A stretch of 64,000 bases of DNA from Alkalibacterium sp034520745 (GTDB taxonomy: Bacteria; Bacillota; Bacilli; Lactobacillales; Carnobacteriaceae_A). This document shows, piece by piece, positions 52,228-63,524 of the stretch (position 1 is its first letter; every line of letters starts with the position of its first letter). The stretch spans positions 62,001 through 126,000 of the forward strand of contig JAXHNF010000016.1 of assembly GCA_034520745.1 (NCBI GenBank), read 5' to 3'. The translations under genes were made by a program, and so were the position numbers. The notes under the pieces are model-generated. The model searched no databases. It was given only the letters and a program-made list of their open reading frames with translations, and was not told the origin of the DNA.

Positions 52228-53470
52228 ATGAACACACAGGAGAAGTCGATTCACGTCTTTTCAGAAATAGGTGACTTGCAGACCGTGCTCTTGAAGCGGC
52301 CGGGCAAAGAAATTGAAAATCTGACACCTGATATCATGGAACGGCTGCTGTTCGATGATATTCCGCATCTGCCGGTCATCACCGGCGGAACACGACAAGT
52401 TTGCCGATGCATTGAGAGACAACGGTGTTGAGGTCCTGTACCTCGAAAAACTGTCTGCCGAAGCCATTGATGCTTCAAACACCAAGGAAGAATTTTTGAA
52501 AAGGATGCTGGATGAATCGGGCATCCAGTCTGAAAACGTGTATGAGGCTCTCAGAGAGTATCTGCTTTCCATGAACACGCTCGATATGGTCGAAACAATG
52601 ATGGCCGGTGTACGCAAGAAAGAGATCGATCTGGAATCCAATCGCCTGGCGGACATCAGTGATCGTCATCAGTATCCGTTTTACATGGATCCGATGCCAA
52701 ACCTGTACTTCACCCGTGACCCCGGCGCATCGATCGGAAACGGTCTGACCATCAACAATATGACTTACGAAGCGCGTAAACGCGAGACGCTGTTCCTGGA
52801 GACGATCATGAAGCACCATCCAAGATTCAAAGACGGCGGCACTGAGATCTGGCGGGACCGCAATGTGACGACCCATATGGAAGGCGGAGACGAACTTGTT
52901 TTGAACGACAAGGTCCTGGCTGTCGGCATTTCTCAACGAACGGAGGCCAAGGCAGTTGAAGATCTGGCGCTGGAACTGTTTGAAAAAGGCTCGTCCTTTG
53001 AGAAAGTCCTGGCTATCAAGATCCCGAACGTTCGGGCCATGATGCATCTAGATACCGTCTTTACCATGATCGATCACAACAAGTTCACGATCCATCCGGG
53101 GATATTAGAACTCGACGGCTCGATCGATACCTATATCCTGGAAAAATCAGATGAGGCAGGCAGGGTCAAGATCACGCATGAAACGGATCTGAAGAAAGTC
53201 CTGAAAGAGGCCTTGGGGGTCGAAGAGATCGAACTGATCCAATGCGGCGGCGGCGATGCGATCGCAGCTCCGAGAGAACAGTGGAATGACGGCTCCAACA
53301 CGTTGGCCATTGCTCCGGGTGTCGTGGTGACTTATGACAGAAACTATGTCTCCAACGATCTGCTGAGAGAAAAAGGGGTAAAAGTCATCGAAATCGAATC
53401 CAGTGAATTATCCCGTGGCCGTGGCGGTCCGCGTTGCATGAGTATGCCGCTGGTAAGAAAAGATATTTAA
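52228..53470 (+). CDS. arcA: Arginine deiminase (one frameshift)
   Basis: ArcA hydrolyses arginine to citrulline and ammonia, the first step of the ATP-yielding and acid-protecting arginine pathway. ATG 52228 (MNTQEKSIHVFSEIG) follows CAGGAGAG; an in-frame GTG at 52171 with GGGAGG would add 19 residues. A break near 52395 precedes EHDKFADALRDNGVEVLYLE. Catalytic residues are visible in FTRDPGASIGNGLTINNM, HMEGGDELVL, HLDTVFTM and the Cys in GGPRCMSMPLVRKD. The joined length is about 414 residues. arcB follows. Confidence 0.95.
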
Positions 53471-53510
53471 TTATTTTAAATATAAACACACTATACTAGG
53501 AGGAAATGTT

Positions 53511-54524
53511 ATGCAAAATGTATTTCAAGGTCGGAGTTTATTAAAAGAGATCGATTTCACGAAAGAAGAACTGATGTATTTTATCGACTTCTCCGCTCAC
53601 CTCAAAGAGATGAAGAAAAAAGGCATCCCGCACCGTTATCTGGAAGGCAAGAACATTGCCCTGCTGTTTGAGAAAGCATCGACCCGTACCCGTTCGGCCT
53701 TCACTGTCGCCGCGATCGATCTGGGTGCCCATCCTGAATACCTCGGGAAAAACGATATTCAGATCGGCAAGAAAGAATCGGTCGAAGATACCGCTAAAGT
53801 ATTGGGCGGAATGTTCGACGGCATCGAATTCCGAGGCTTCAAGCAGGAAAGTGTGGAGCTGCTGGCGGAACATTCCGGCGTCCCGGTCTGGAACGGCCTG
53901 ACAGACGAGTGGCATCCGACTCAGATGATCGCGGACTACCTGACACTTAAAGAGAACTTCGGAAAACTGGAAGGTCTGACCCTGGCTTATACAGGCGACG
54001 GGCGCAACAACGTGGCCAACAGTCTCCTGATCACCGGTGCGATCCTAGGCGTCAATGTCCATATCGTGTCACCCGAATCTCTGTTCCCTGATGATGAACT
54101 GGTCAGTCTGGCGAAAGACTATGCAGAGAAATCCGGCAGCAAGATCCTGATCACTGACGACGTCAAAGAAGGCGTGAAAGGTGCCGACGCCCTTTATGCC
54201 GATGTGTGGGTCTCTATGGGTGAAGAAGACAAGTTCGAAGAACGTGTCAACCTGCTGAAACCATATCAGATCAATATGGACATGCTCAAGTCGACAGGCA
54301 AGGATGAAACGATCCTGCTGCACTGTCTGCCTGCCTTCCATGATACAGAAACAGAATACGGTAAAATGGTAGAGAAAGAATTCGGCGAAACGGAAATGGA
54401 AGTCACTGACGAAGCGTTCAGAAGCAAGCATGCCCGTCAGTTCGATCAGGCTGAAAACCGCATGCACTCGATCAAAGCGATCATGGCTGCCACACTCGGC
54501 AACTTGTTTATCCCGCGCGTTTAA
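53511..54524 (+). CDS. arcB: Ornithine carbamoyltransferase, catabolic
   Basis: ArcB splits citrulline with phosphate into ornithine and carbamoyl phosphate. The intact 337-residue frame has the carbamoyl-phosphate site STRTR at residues 57-61, HPTQMIADYLTL near 140, and HCLPAFHD near 270. Position between arcA and arcC shows the catabolic role. TAGGAGGAA precedes ATG 53511. Confidence 0.96.
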   Translation: MQNVFQGRSLLKEIDFTKEELMYFIDFSAHLKEMKKKGIPHRYLEGKNIALLFEKASTRTRSAFTVAAIDLGAHPEYLGKNDIQIGKKESVEDTAKVLGGMFDGIEFRGFKQESVELLAEHSGVPVWNGLTDEWHPTQMIADYLTLKENFGKLEGLTLAYTGDGRNNVANSLLITGAILGVNVHIVSPESLFPDDELVSLAKDYAEKSGSKILITDDVKEGVKGADALYADVWVSMGEEDKFEERVNLLKPYQINMDMLKSTGKDETILLHCLPAFHDTETEYGKMVEKEFGETEMEVTDEAFRSKHARQFDQAENRMHSIKAIMAATLGNLFIPRV

Positions 54525-54599
54525 ATACAATCGAATAAACTGGCTGGTCTGTCCGGTCAGTTTATTGACTATCATCTAACTTGAAAGAGAGTGATCATT

Positions 54600-55543
54600 T
54601 TGTCCAAAACGTAAAGTTGTCATCGCTTTAGGCGGTAACGCCATCCTCACAACGATTCATCCGCAAAGGCCCAGCAGAAAGCTCTGGAACATACAGCTCA
54701 GTACCTTGTTCAGTTCGTGGAAAATGGTGATGCGATCGCTGTTTCACACGGTAACGGTCCCCAAGTAGGCAATCTGCTGCTTCAGCAGGAAGCTGCTCAC
54801 AGCGAAAAAAATCCGGCCATGCCACTAGATACCTGCGTGGCCATGACCCAGGGAAGTATCGGATACTGGCTCCAGTCTGCTCTGTCAAAAGCTCTGAAAG
54901 CCAAAGGTCTGGATAAGGACGTGGCTTCGATCGTGACGCAGGTCGTCGTGTCGGAAGACGATCCCGCCTTTGAGACCCCGTCCAAACCCGTCGGCCCCTT
55001 CCTGAGCGAAGAGGATGCCAAGATCCAAATGGATGAGACGGGAGCCAAATTCATCGAGGATGCCGGACGCGGCTGGCGAAAAGTCGTCCCGTCGCCTAAA
55101 CCGATCAGCATCAAAGAAGACAGAGTCATCAAGACCCTGATCGCCAATGACATCATCCCTGTTACAGTGGGCGGAGGCGGCGTACCGGTAGTTAAAAAAG
55201 GTGAAGACTATATCGGTGTCGAGGCAGTCATAGACAAAGACTTTGCTTCAGAAACACTGGCGGTCAGTCTGGAAGCCGATCTGCTGGTGATTTTGACGGG
55301 CGTCGATAATGTCATGATCAACTATCAGCAGCCGGATGAGAAAACACTGGAAGAAGTGACTGTGGATGAAATGAAGCAGTATGTCAGTGAGAAACAGTTC
55401 GCGGCCGGAAGCATGCTGCCGAAAGTCGAAGCTGCGCGATCAAGTTCGTCGAAGGCAATCCGTCAGGCAAAGCGATCATCACTTCTCTGGAAAATATTCA
55501 GGCCGCTGTGTCAGAGAGTGGTGGTACGATCATCACGCGTTAA
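54600..55543 (+). CDS. arcC: Carbamate kinase (three or more frameshifts)
   Basis: ArcC transfers phosphate from carbamoyl phosphate to ADP, the ATP-making step of the pathway. The start is TTG at 54600 with AAAGAGAG upstream. Breaks near 54614 and 54650 precede the long clean part from 54717, with VSHGNGPQVGNLL, AMTQGSIGYWLQ, VPSPKPISI, TVGGGGVPVV and LLVILTGVDNV. A further break near 55437 leads to a normal end, SLENIQAAVSESGGT, with TAA at 55541-55543. The joined length is about 313 residues. Confidence 0.93.
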
Positions 55544-55577
55544 AAGGTAAAAACTAATTTAGTTGGAGGGGTTAAAA

Positions 55578-57087
55578 ATGTCTGAAAATAAACTCAAAGA
55601 TAAATTGTTGTCCTTGCCATCATCGTTTACCATCTTATTCATCATCATCGTCATCATGTCTATCCTGACCTGGTTCATCCCGGCAGGCAGCTATGAAACG
55701 AATGAAGCTGGAGAAATCATTGCCGGGACCTTTTCTTATGTCGACCAGCAGCCGCAGGGGATATGGGATATCTTCATGGCTCCTGTCAAAGGGATGCTCG
55801 GGACCGATACGACACCTGGTGCGATCGAAGTATCACTGTTCATTTTAGTCGTTGGTGGATTCCTGGGTGTCGTTGATAAAACGGGTGCTCTGGATACCGC
55901 CATCGCTCAAGTCGTCAGTGCCAACAAAGGACGGGAAAAAATGCTCATCCCGATCCTGATGTTCATCTTTGCACTCGGCGGCACGACTTACGGCATGGCT
56001 GAAGAAACACTGGCTTTCTATCCGCTGATCATCCCCGTCATGATCGCTGTCGGCTTTGATATGCTGGTTGCCGTGTCCGTCATCCTTCTTGGTGCCGGCG
56101 TCGGCGTACTGGCTTCGACAGTCAACCCGTTTGCGACAGGCGTTGCCTCCCAGGCCCTGGGAATAAGCCCGGGTAACGGGATCGTGCTCCGTCTGGTCTT
56201 CTTCGTCGTCATGTATGCCATCGCGACTTTATATGTGTACCGCTATGCAACAAAGGTACAGAAAGACAAGTCAAAATCGATGGTCTCTGAAGACTATGAA
56301 GAAAACAAAGAGAAATTCAAAACCAAAGACACCAAAGATAAAATGAATACCAAGCAGAAGATCGTCATCGTCTTGTTCGCTTTAACTTTCCTGCTGATGG
56401 TCCTGGGGCTTATCCCATGGACACTGCTTAATGAAGACTGGACACTGTTTGAATCCTTCAATGCCTGGCTGATGGGACTGCCGGTCATCGGAACGGTCCT
56501 GGGTCAGCAGATGATCCCGCTTGGGGACTGGTACTTCGTGGAAATCACGATGCTGTTCCTCGCAATGGCGATCATCATAGGGATCGTCTACAGACTGCCG
56601 GAAGAGAAAATCGTCTCCGGCTTCGTCAACGGTGCCAAGGATCTGCTGAGCGTGGCACTGATCGTCGCTTTAGCCCGCGGGATCCAGGTCATCATGAATG
56701 AAGGCATGATCACGGCGACAATACTGCACTTTGGAGAAACGACCTTGTCTGAATTATCTCCCGTGCTACTTCGCCATTTTGACCTATGTTTTCTATATTC
56801 CACTGTCACTTTTGATTCCTTCCACGTCAGGTCTTGCATCTGCGACGATGGGGATCATGGGACCACTCGGAAACTTTGTCGGCGTTGCTCAGGATATCGT
56901 CGTCACCGCCTTCCAGTCCGCCAGTGGTATCGTGAACTTGATCACCCCGACTTCCGGCGTGGTCATGGGAGCCTTGGCGATTGCCGGGATCGAACTGACC
57001 ACCTGGTGGAGGTTCGTAGCGAAACTGATCGGGATCATTTTCGTCGTTTCATGCATACTGATGGCTCTGGGTGTGCTGTTCTTTTAA
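55578..57087 (+). CDS. arcD: YfcC-family arginine/ornithine antiporter (one frameshift)
   Basis: This polytopic transporter, with about 12 or more helices, most likely exchanges external arginine for ornithine made by ArcB; the assignment rests on operon position and the family usual in arc clusters of Lactobacillales. The start ATG 55578 follows GGAGGGG. Family segments are WFIPAGSYETNEAGEI, GGTTYGMAEETLAFYPL, and near the C-terminus SASGIVNLITPTSG. The frame breaks near 56765 and ends at 57087, for about 503 residues. A terminator follows. Confidence 0.9.
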
Positions 57088-57112
57088 CTGAATACTGATC
57101 AAAGCTAACAGG

Positions 57113-57156
57113 AAAACGCTGATGCACAGATACCTTCTCTGCATCAGCGTTTTTTG
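57113..57156 (+). terminator. Terminator after arcD
   Basis: AAAACGCTGATGCA and TGCATCAGCGTTTT form a perfect stem with a 13-base loop and a T-run. Confidence 0.9.
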
Positions 57157-57272
57157 TGCTTGACAAACAGCAGCGGCCAGGTTGTTTTTTGGTGGAAATG
57201 GCTGCTTCAACTGATCTGAATACATAATTCACAAAAAAATGACTGAATTTGAATGTTTTTAATGGATAATGA

Positions 57273-57301
57273 TTGAAATGTTCCGTGTAACATGATAAAC
57301 T
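57273..57301 (+). promoter_or_regulatory. fru operon promoter with a candidate operator
   Basis: TTGAAA at 57273-57278 and TAAACT at 57296-57301 are 17 bases apart. Inside the spacer is the inverted repeat ATGTT-N6-AACAT at 57278-57293, placed to allow repression by the DeoR-family FruR encoded next. Confidence 0.5.
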
Positions 57302-57322
57302 TCAGAGGAAGAGGTGAAGAAA

Positions 57323-58068
57323 GTGCTTACAGAAGAAAGGCATGCATTTATTCTCGATCAGCTTGAGCATAAAAATACGTTAACAGTACAGGAACTGGTT
57401 GAGAAGCTGTAACCATTCAGAATCAACGATCAGACGCGACCTGACGACCCTGGAAGACCAGGACAGACTGGTCCGTATCACGGAGGTCGCAAGGAAAAAA
57501 CGGAAACCGGTGGATGAACCGTCAATGGATGAAAAAACGGTCAAATACGTTCAGGAAAAAGGAAATATCAGTCAGTTGGCCGCTTCACAGATCGAAGATT
57601 ATGAAATCATCTATCTGGATGCCGGGACGACGACCTACATGATGATCCCTTATCTGAAAGACAAGAAGATCACAGTCGTCACGAACGGCGTGCCGCATGC
57701 CACATTATTGACGGAATACGATATAGAAACGATCCTGATCGGCGGAAAGATCAAAAAACGGACAAAAGCGGTCATCGGATCGACGGCAGAACGGCAATTG
57801 GATGAATTCAACTTCACGAAAGCTTTTATGGGGATGAATGGCGTTGACATCAGACAAGGGTTTACGACCCCGGACATGGAAGAGGCAGCGATCAAACGCA
57901 AAGCCATTCGCCAATCCAATCAGTCTTATGTCTTGGCTGATCTATCTAAATTGTCTGAAGTGAGTTTTGTGAAAGTTGCAGATATCGATGAGTGCACTGT
58001 CGTTACGACTCAGCTTGCCGGATGACAGAAAAGAACTGAAAGACTATACACGCGTAATGGAGGCCTGA
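57323..58068 (+). CDS. fruR: DeoR-family repressor of the fructose operon (two frameshifts)
   Basis: This is a DNA-binding repressor that responds to fructose 1-phosphate. The GTG start at 57323 follows GAGGTGAAG. The helix-turn-helix reads LTVQELVEKL then SESTIRRDLTTLE after a break near 57408. The effector domain has IYLDAGTTTYMM, TNGVPHATLL, ILIGGKIKKRTKAVIG and the DeoR motif FMGMNGVD. A second break near 58015 restores a normal ending at TGA 58066-58068. The fruK ATG follows at once. It has about 248 residues joined. Confidence 0.9.
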
Positions 58069-59021
58069 ATGATGATATACACAGTAACGTTAAACCCTTC
58101 GATAGATTACGTCATTTATCCGAATGAAGCTATTGAACTGGGCAGACTGAACAGGATCGAAAAAGATCAGAAATCACCCGGAGGCAAGGGGATCAACGTA
58201 TCCAGGATCCTGACACAGCTGGATACCGCGAAATGTGGCGCTGGGATTTATCAGGCGGTTTTATCGGACAGCTGCTTTCTCAGAAACTGACGGAAGAAGG
58301 CGTGAAAACAGCTTTCACATCGATCGACACAGATACACGGATCAACGTGAAATTAAAAGGCGAACAGGAAACGGAAATCAACGATGACGGACCCTTCATA
58401 GAAGAAGAAGCCAGCCGGCGTTTCTATGATCAGCTGGACGAACTGACAAAAGGGGATCTGGTCATTATAGCCGGAAGCAAGCCGAAGGAACTTCAGACGA
58501 CTACTATCAGCGCCTGATCGATTTCGTCAAGAGCAAAGAAGCAGATTTCATTATCGATACCACCCGGAGATGAGACTGCATCTGGCCTTAGCTAAAAACC
58601 CGCTGCTGGTCAAACCCAATATCCACGAGCTGGAAGATTTGTATGACGTCAAGCTGGACAAGTTGGAAGATATCGTTTCCTACGGTAAAAACCTGCTTGA
58701 AGAAGGTGCAAAATATGCCATCATCTCCATGGGAGGAGACGGCGCACTGCTGTTGATGGACGACGGTGTCTACTATAGCGAACCGCCAAAAGGACAACTC
58801 GTCAATTCGGTTGGTGCGGGAGATTCCATGGTCGGCGGCTTCGTGGGAGAATTTCAGAAGTCAGGAGATCCGCTTGCAGCCTTTAAAATGAGCCTGGCCT
58901 GTGGAAGCGCCACGGCCTTCAAAGAAGACCTGGCAAAAAAAAGGGGGATATTGGTGAACTTTTACCAAAAATTGAAGATCAGAAGAGAGATGAGGAGAGA
59001 AAAGTCAATGAGGATAAATGA
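58069..59021 (+). CDS. fruK: 1-phosphofructokinase (about four frameshifts)
   Basis: FruK phosphorylates fructose 1-phosphate to fructose 1,6-bisphosphate. It belongs to the PfkB sugar-kinase family. The start region IYTVTLNPSIDYVIYP and the first signature GGKGINVSRIL are clear. Breaks lie near 58230, 58495, 58560 and 58935. The second PfkB signature VNSVGAGDSMVGGFVGE holds the catalytic Asp. The repaired end at TGA 59019-59021 overlaps the fruA start by 14 bases. The joined length is about 312 residues. GGAGG precedes ATG. Confidence 0.93.
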
Positions 59022-60891
59022 CGTATTGAGAAAAGATTTAATGATCATGGATTTGAAGGCACGGACAAAAGAGTCAGCCATTGATGAGATGGTACAGAAA
59101 CTCGTGGATGAAGGAGCTGTAAAAGATTTTGAAACCTTTAAGGAAGGGATCATGAGCCGCGAATCCCAGACTTCAACAGGACTCGGAGACGGCATTGCGA
59201 TGCCTCACTCAAAAAACAAGGCAGTTACAGAACCAGCCGTCCTGTTCGCAAAATCATCAGGCGGCGTAAATTACAATGCCTTGGATGGTCAGCCGGTCGA
59301 GATTTTCTTCATGATCGCTGCCCCGGAAGGCGGAGACAACCTTCACCTGGAAGTGCTCGCCTCTCTGTCACGCAGACTGGTGGATGAAGAAGTGGTCAAA
59401 GCGCTTAAAACCACTCTAAACACCTGAAGATGTTCAGATGATTTTTGAAGAAGATCAAAAAGAAGAAGAAGTCACTGAAGCCCAGGCCCATGATGAAGGC
59501 AAGAAATTTGTCGTCGCTGTAACGGCCTGTCCGACAGGTATCGCACACACCTACATGGCCGAAGATGCACTGAAGAAAAAAGCGGCGGAAATGGGCGTGG
59601 AGATCCGCGTTGAGACAAACGGGACAGAAGGCGCGAAAAATAAACTAACGGATGACGAAATAAGACGTGCAGACGGAGTCATCGTTGCCGCAGATAAAAA
59701 AGTGGACATGGATCGTTTCAACGGGAAACCGGTTGTTCAGCGTTCCAGTAGCCGACGGGATCAAAAAAGCGGAAGAACTGATAACCAAAGCCACAACGGG
59801 TGAAGCACAGATATTCCAATCCGGCACTAAGTATGAAGGTTCTTCTGGTGCTCAGGAACAAGTGTCCGGGATTCAGACGATTTATAAAGATTTAATGAAC
59901 GGTGTCTCTCACATGCTGCCATTTGTTGTAGGCGGCGGGATCCTGCTTGCGATCTCATTCCTGTTTGAAGCACAGCTGGGCTCGGATAGCGTCATATTCG
60001 AATCACTGAATACAGTCGGTGCCTCGGCCTTCCAGTTCCTGATCCCGATCCTGGCCGGATATATTGCATACAGTATTGCTGACCGTCCCGGACTGCTACC
60101 TGGTATGGCAGGCGGACTGTTAGCCGTTGAAAGTAATGCAGGCTTCCTCGGAGGATTAGTAGCCGGTTTCGTTGCCGGTTATGTCATGAACTGGATCAAG
60201 AAATCACTCAAGGGTCTTCCTAAATCACTTGAAGGATTAAAATCGATTCTTCTTTACCCTGTTCTTGGTCTGCTCGTCGTCGGTATGCTCATGTTCTTCC
60301 TTGTCGGTCCGTTCTTTGCTATCATCAATGATGCCATGCTTGGCTTCCTGAACAACCTTGGAACAGGAAATGCGGTGCTGTTAGGCGCTGTACTTGGCGG
60401 CATGATGGCTGTCGATATGGGCGGTCCTGTTAATAAAGCGGCTTATGCCTTTTCGATCGGTGTCTTCACTGATACAGGAGACGGAAGTTTGATGGCTGCA
60501 GTCATGGTCGGCGGTATGATCCCACCATTAGCCATTGCCATTGCAACGCTGCTGTTCAGCATCTAAATTTACCGATGTTGAACAAAAATCGGGCTTGTCG
60601 AACTTTGTGCTGGGCGCTTCATTCATCACAGAGGGAGCTATCCCATTTGCCGCAGCCGATCCGCTTCGTGTCATCGGCTCATCGATCTTAGGTTCAGCTA
60701 TTGCCGGCGGATTGACACAATTATGGAACGTAGCGATTCCTGCTCCGCACGGCGGATTATTCGTCATCGGAATCGGAGAGAATCCACTGTTGTTCGTCGT
60801 GGCTTTACTCATCGGTGCTGCGATTTCTGCAGTAGTCCTTGGACTTTGGAAACCGAGAGTTGATGAAAACACCAGCAAATGTAACAACTGA
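59008..60891 (+). CDS. fruA: Fructose PTS transporter, EIIABC (three frameshifts)
   Basis: This single-chain phosphotransferase permease takes up fructose as fructose 1-phosphate. The domain order is EIIA, with the phosphoryl His in GDGIAMPHSK near residue 70, then EIIB with the phosphoryl Cys in VTACPTGIAHTYMAEDAL, then EIIC with about eight or nine helices (PFVVGGGILLAISFLF, MGGPVNKAAYAF, PAPHGGLFV). Breaks lie near 59425, 59745 and 60565. The joined length is about 625 residues. The start ATG 59008 follows GAGGAGA. Confidence 0.94.
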
Positions 60892-60953
60892 AGACGTGTA
60901 ATAGTACAAGATTTTACAAGACTTAACACTCAGCAAATTTAAATAAATATCAG

Positions 60954-60998
60954 AAAGCGACTGGTGAATCTCAAACGATTTACTGGTTGCTTTTTTTA
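60954..60998 (+). terminator. Terminator after fruA
   Basis: AAAGCGACTGGTGAAT pairs with ATTTACTGGTTGCTTT, with several G-U pairs, followed by seven T. Confidence 0.78.
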
Positions 60999-61006
60999 TA
61001 TAGGAT

Positions 61007-61035
61007 TTGAAGATGTAGTGTTAAAAGTATATAAT
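61007..61035 (+). promoter_or_regulatory. Promoter of the lipoprotein gene
   Basis: TTGAAG at 61007-61012 and a perfect TATAAT at 61030-61035 with 17 bases between. Confidence 0.6.
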
Positions 61036-61115
61036 AATCTTATACTAAACTCTAGATTACAGTGGGTATGGACCGTTAAATCAAAGTTACAAACAATACA
61101 TAGGGGGACGTTATC

Positions 61116-61695
61116 ATGAAAAAATCAGGAAGGTATCTGATTATATCTGCGTTAGCTGTCGCCGCTCTCAGCCTGTTCATTGAACGAATCAGATCTTGAG
61201 TCCTATGCAGGAGGACCACTTAGAATTGCCGTGATCGGGGAAGGACCCGGTGTAGAGGAAGAATACATCAGATTTGAAGAAATCACCTTTGATGATCTCG
61301 TCGAAGACGAAATCGACTCCTACAATGCCGTTTTTGTCATGGAAGAAAAACTGACAGAAGCTTCAAGCGAACAGTATGCAGACACTTATTTAGATAGTGA
61401 GATCCCCGTTTTCTTTGTATCTGCACAAAGTACGGTTCCTTTCACGGAAAAAGATTTGGAGTACAGCACGGAATCATGGGGATGGGAAGAAGGCGTCAGC
61501 TATATCTCGGGACTTTACCGGACAGATGATAAAAATGCATTAACGAAAATTGGGTTCGGCTTATATAACGAAGAAATGACTGAAGAAAAGCTCCAGGCCA
61601 CTTATTCACTCGTCTTCAGAAAAATCCAGGAACTGCAAGGAAGCGGCTTTTGGAAGGACCGTAATATGAAAGACTGCAGTTTTCAGATGATTTAG
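61116..61695 (+). CDS. Putative lipoprotein of unknown function (one frameshift)
   Basis: A short signal segment begins at ATG 61116 after TAGGGGGAC. The frame breaks near 61155. In the downstream frame the lipobox LSAC is followed by SLNESDLESYAG, so the mature protein would be a membrane-anchored lipoprotein of about 175 residues. It is very acidic. The segment LRIAVIGEGPGVEEEYIRFE suggests a small alpha/beta domain, and SYNAVFVMEEKLTEAS continues it. I recognise no function. Similar lipoproteins occur in other Bacillota, by impression only. A DUF2200 gene follows after 20 bases. Confidence 0.7.
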
Positions 61696-61715
61696 AAAAG
61701 ATGAGGGAGAGTATG

Positions 61716-62066
61716 ATGACCAAACATAAAATATATTCGATGAGTGTTGCAAAGGTTTATCCACTTTATATTAATAAAGCCGAAAGAAAAGAGCGCACCA
61801 AAGAAGAAGTAGATGAAATCATCCGCTGGCTGACAGGTCATAGTCAGGAAGGACTCGAAGCAGAGCTTAAAAAAGAGACAGATTTTGAGACATTCTTTGA
61901 GCAGGCACCGCGTCTTAATCCTTCACGAAAAGAGATCAAAGGAGTCATCTGCGGAATTCGAGTCGAAGAGATTGAAGAGCCGATCATGCAGGAGATCCGT
62001 TATCTGGATAAACTGATTGATGAACTGGCTAAAGGAAAAGCTATGGAAAAAATATTAAGAGATTAA
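61716..62066 (+). CDS. DUF2200 family protein
   Basis: An intact small cytoplasmic protein of 116 residues. Family hallmarks are KIYSMSVAKVYPLYINKAERK near the start, DEIIRWLTGHS, TDFETFFEQAPRLNPSR and IMQEIRYLDKLIDELAKGK near the end. The function is unknown. ATG 61716 is favoured by spacing from GAGGGAG; ATG at 61713 and 61701 are in frame. It follows the lipoprotein gene closely and is probably co-transcribed with it. Confidence 0.9.
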   Translation: MTKHKIYSMSVAKVYPLYINKAERKERTKEEVDEIIRWLTGHSQEGLEAELKKETDFETFFEQAPRLNPSRKEIKGVICGIRVEEIEEPIMQEIRYLDKLIDELAKGKAMEKILRD

Positions 62067-63524
62067 CAAGAAGGTTGTTAGAACAATCGGCAATGATAAG
62101 AGATGCATTATACCTGATTTGCATGAGTTGTCTATCATATTCATAACAGATATAAAGATACAGAAGAATACAGCAAACAGGATGATGCAGGATCAAACTA
62201 ATATGATTTAAACACATGATAGATGTAATGAATGGTTTGAGATAGATCAGAGCTAATAAATAATTATCAGGAGTTAAAAATTATAATTTGTCTGAGACCG
62301 GCTTGATACGACGATTCTAAGAGTGCCTGATGGATAATCACACGAAGTCAGAACTGAAACGAGATTGTACGGCGTGACAGGATGACAGTATATGACTGGT
62401 AAATAATTACGAATCAGAATTCTGACAGCAAACAGATGTACAGAAAAATAAAATGAATGTGATAGAAATCTTCAGCGGTGAAAACATATTTTTATTAAAA
62501 TGAATTAAACCGTAGAAAATGTCATTAAATCAGGGAGAATTGAATTCAATTCAAAGCTGAATCCAGAGAGAGTTGAATTCAATCAAATTCGATGACGAGA
62601 GACCATATTCTCATATAATCTACTTGGTATAATATATATTATGTAAACTAAAATAAAGAAAAAGAAAGCTGCCTCAGGACACCTTAAATTTTGAATTAAT
62701 CCCCTATTTTTTCAAGATTTTTTAGATATTTTTAGCTGCTCTGGATTTAACAGAAATTTTCTAAGAATAATCGTATTAATTAAAGGTTTTTAGTCTATGT
62801 AAAGTGCCGAGCCATTATCCCGGATCTGTTATCGGCTCATGCTTCGGTCTAGCTCGATTTTGATGGTACTTGACTAACTGTGCTTCTCCAGAGTCATTCT
62901 ATTATTTCCATTTATTATCTCTACATAGAATAATGAATTATTTCCTTATAAAGCATAAATCGGCTTTCTTATAAGTCGGCTTTTTTTCTGTAAATTATTC
63001 ATGTGCTGATACTGAGTAATTCAATCAATAAGAACCTTGCAAAAATTCAGTTTAAAAGTATCGACAGCATTTAACTGTCATAAACCTGATCAGCTCTGTA
63101 TATCCGTTTCAATACACAAAATCATCTGTACATCTTCGGTCTTAAATTCTATGATAAAAAATGGTGAATCATCCTGGATATCTCGAAATGATCTGAATTT
63201 TTTCTGAAAAAAGCATGATCGGTTTAAATCTAATGACATCCATACATTCGAATCAGGCTTGTACTATATGAAGTGTACAACATTAAGCATCCTGGCCGCT
63301 GATTTGATTTTCGTTAATCGGATAAGTGATGTCAAGAGCTGGCTAAATGATTTCAATTCATTTGAACTGTTCGATTCAACGACAGGTTTGATCAGTATTA
63401 AGATCTCTGTTTACAGCCTGTCTGTTCATCTCTTTTCTCCCCTTCGCCCCTCCCCTTATCTCATAGAAGAATTGTATGGTAAGATTCAATTGTAAGTAAT
63501 ATAGAATTTAGGATGTGACTGTCA
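62067..63524. other. AT-rich stretch without recognisable genes
   Basis: About 1.46 kb without a convincing coding frame on either strand. The base composition is visibly more AT-rich than its neighbours. It contains a perfect 16-bp palindrome GAATTGAATTCAATTC at 62537-62552, a second TTGAATTCAA at 62573-62582, and two TATAAT boxes at 62614-62619 and 62628-62633. A small frame at 63259-63495 has no ribosome site and I do not accept it. Nothing here looks like a tRNA, rRNA or insertion sequence end. Confidence 0.7.

Noticed and set aside
63259..63495. A 78-codon frame before the NRDE gene
   Set aside because: No ribosome site, low-complexity AT-rich composition and no recognisable motif.
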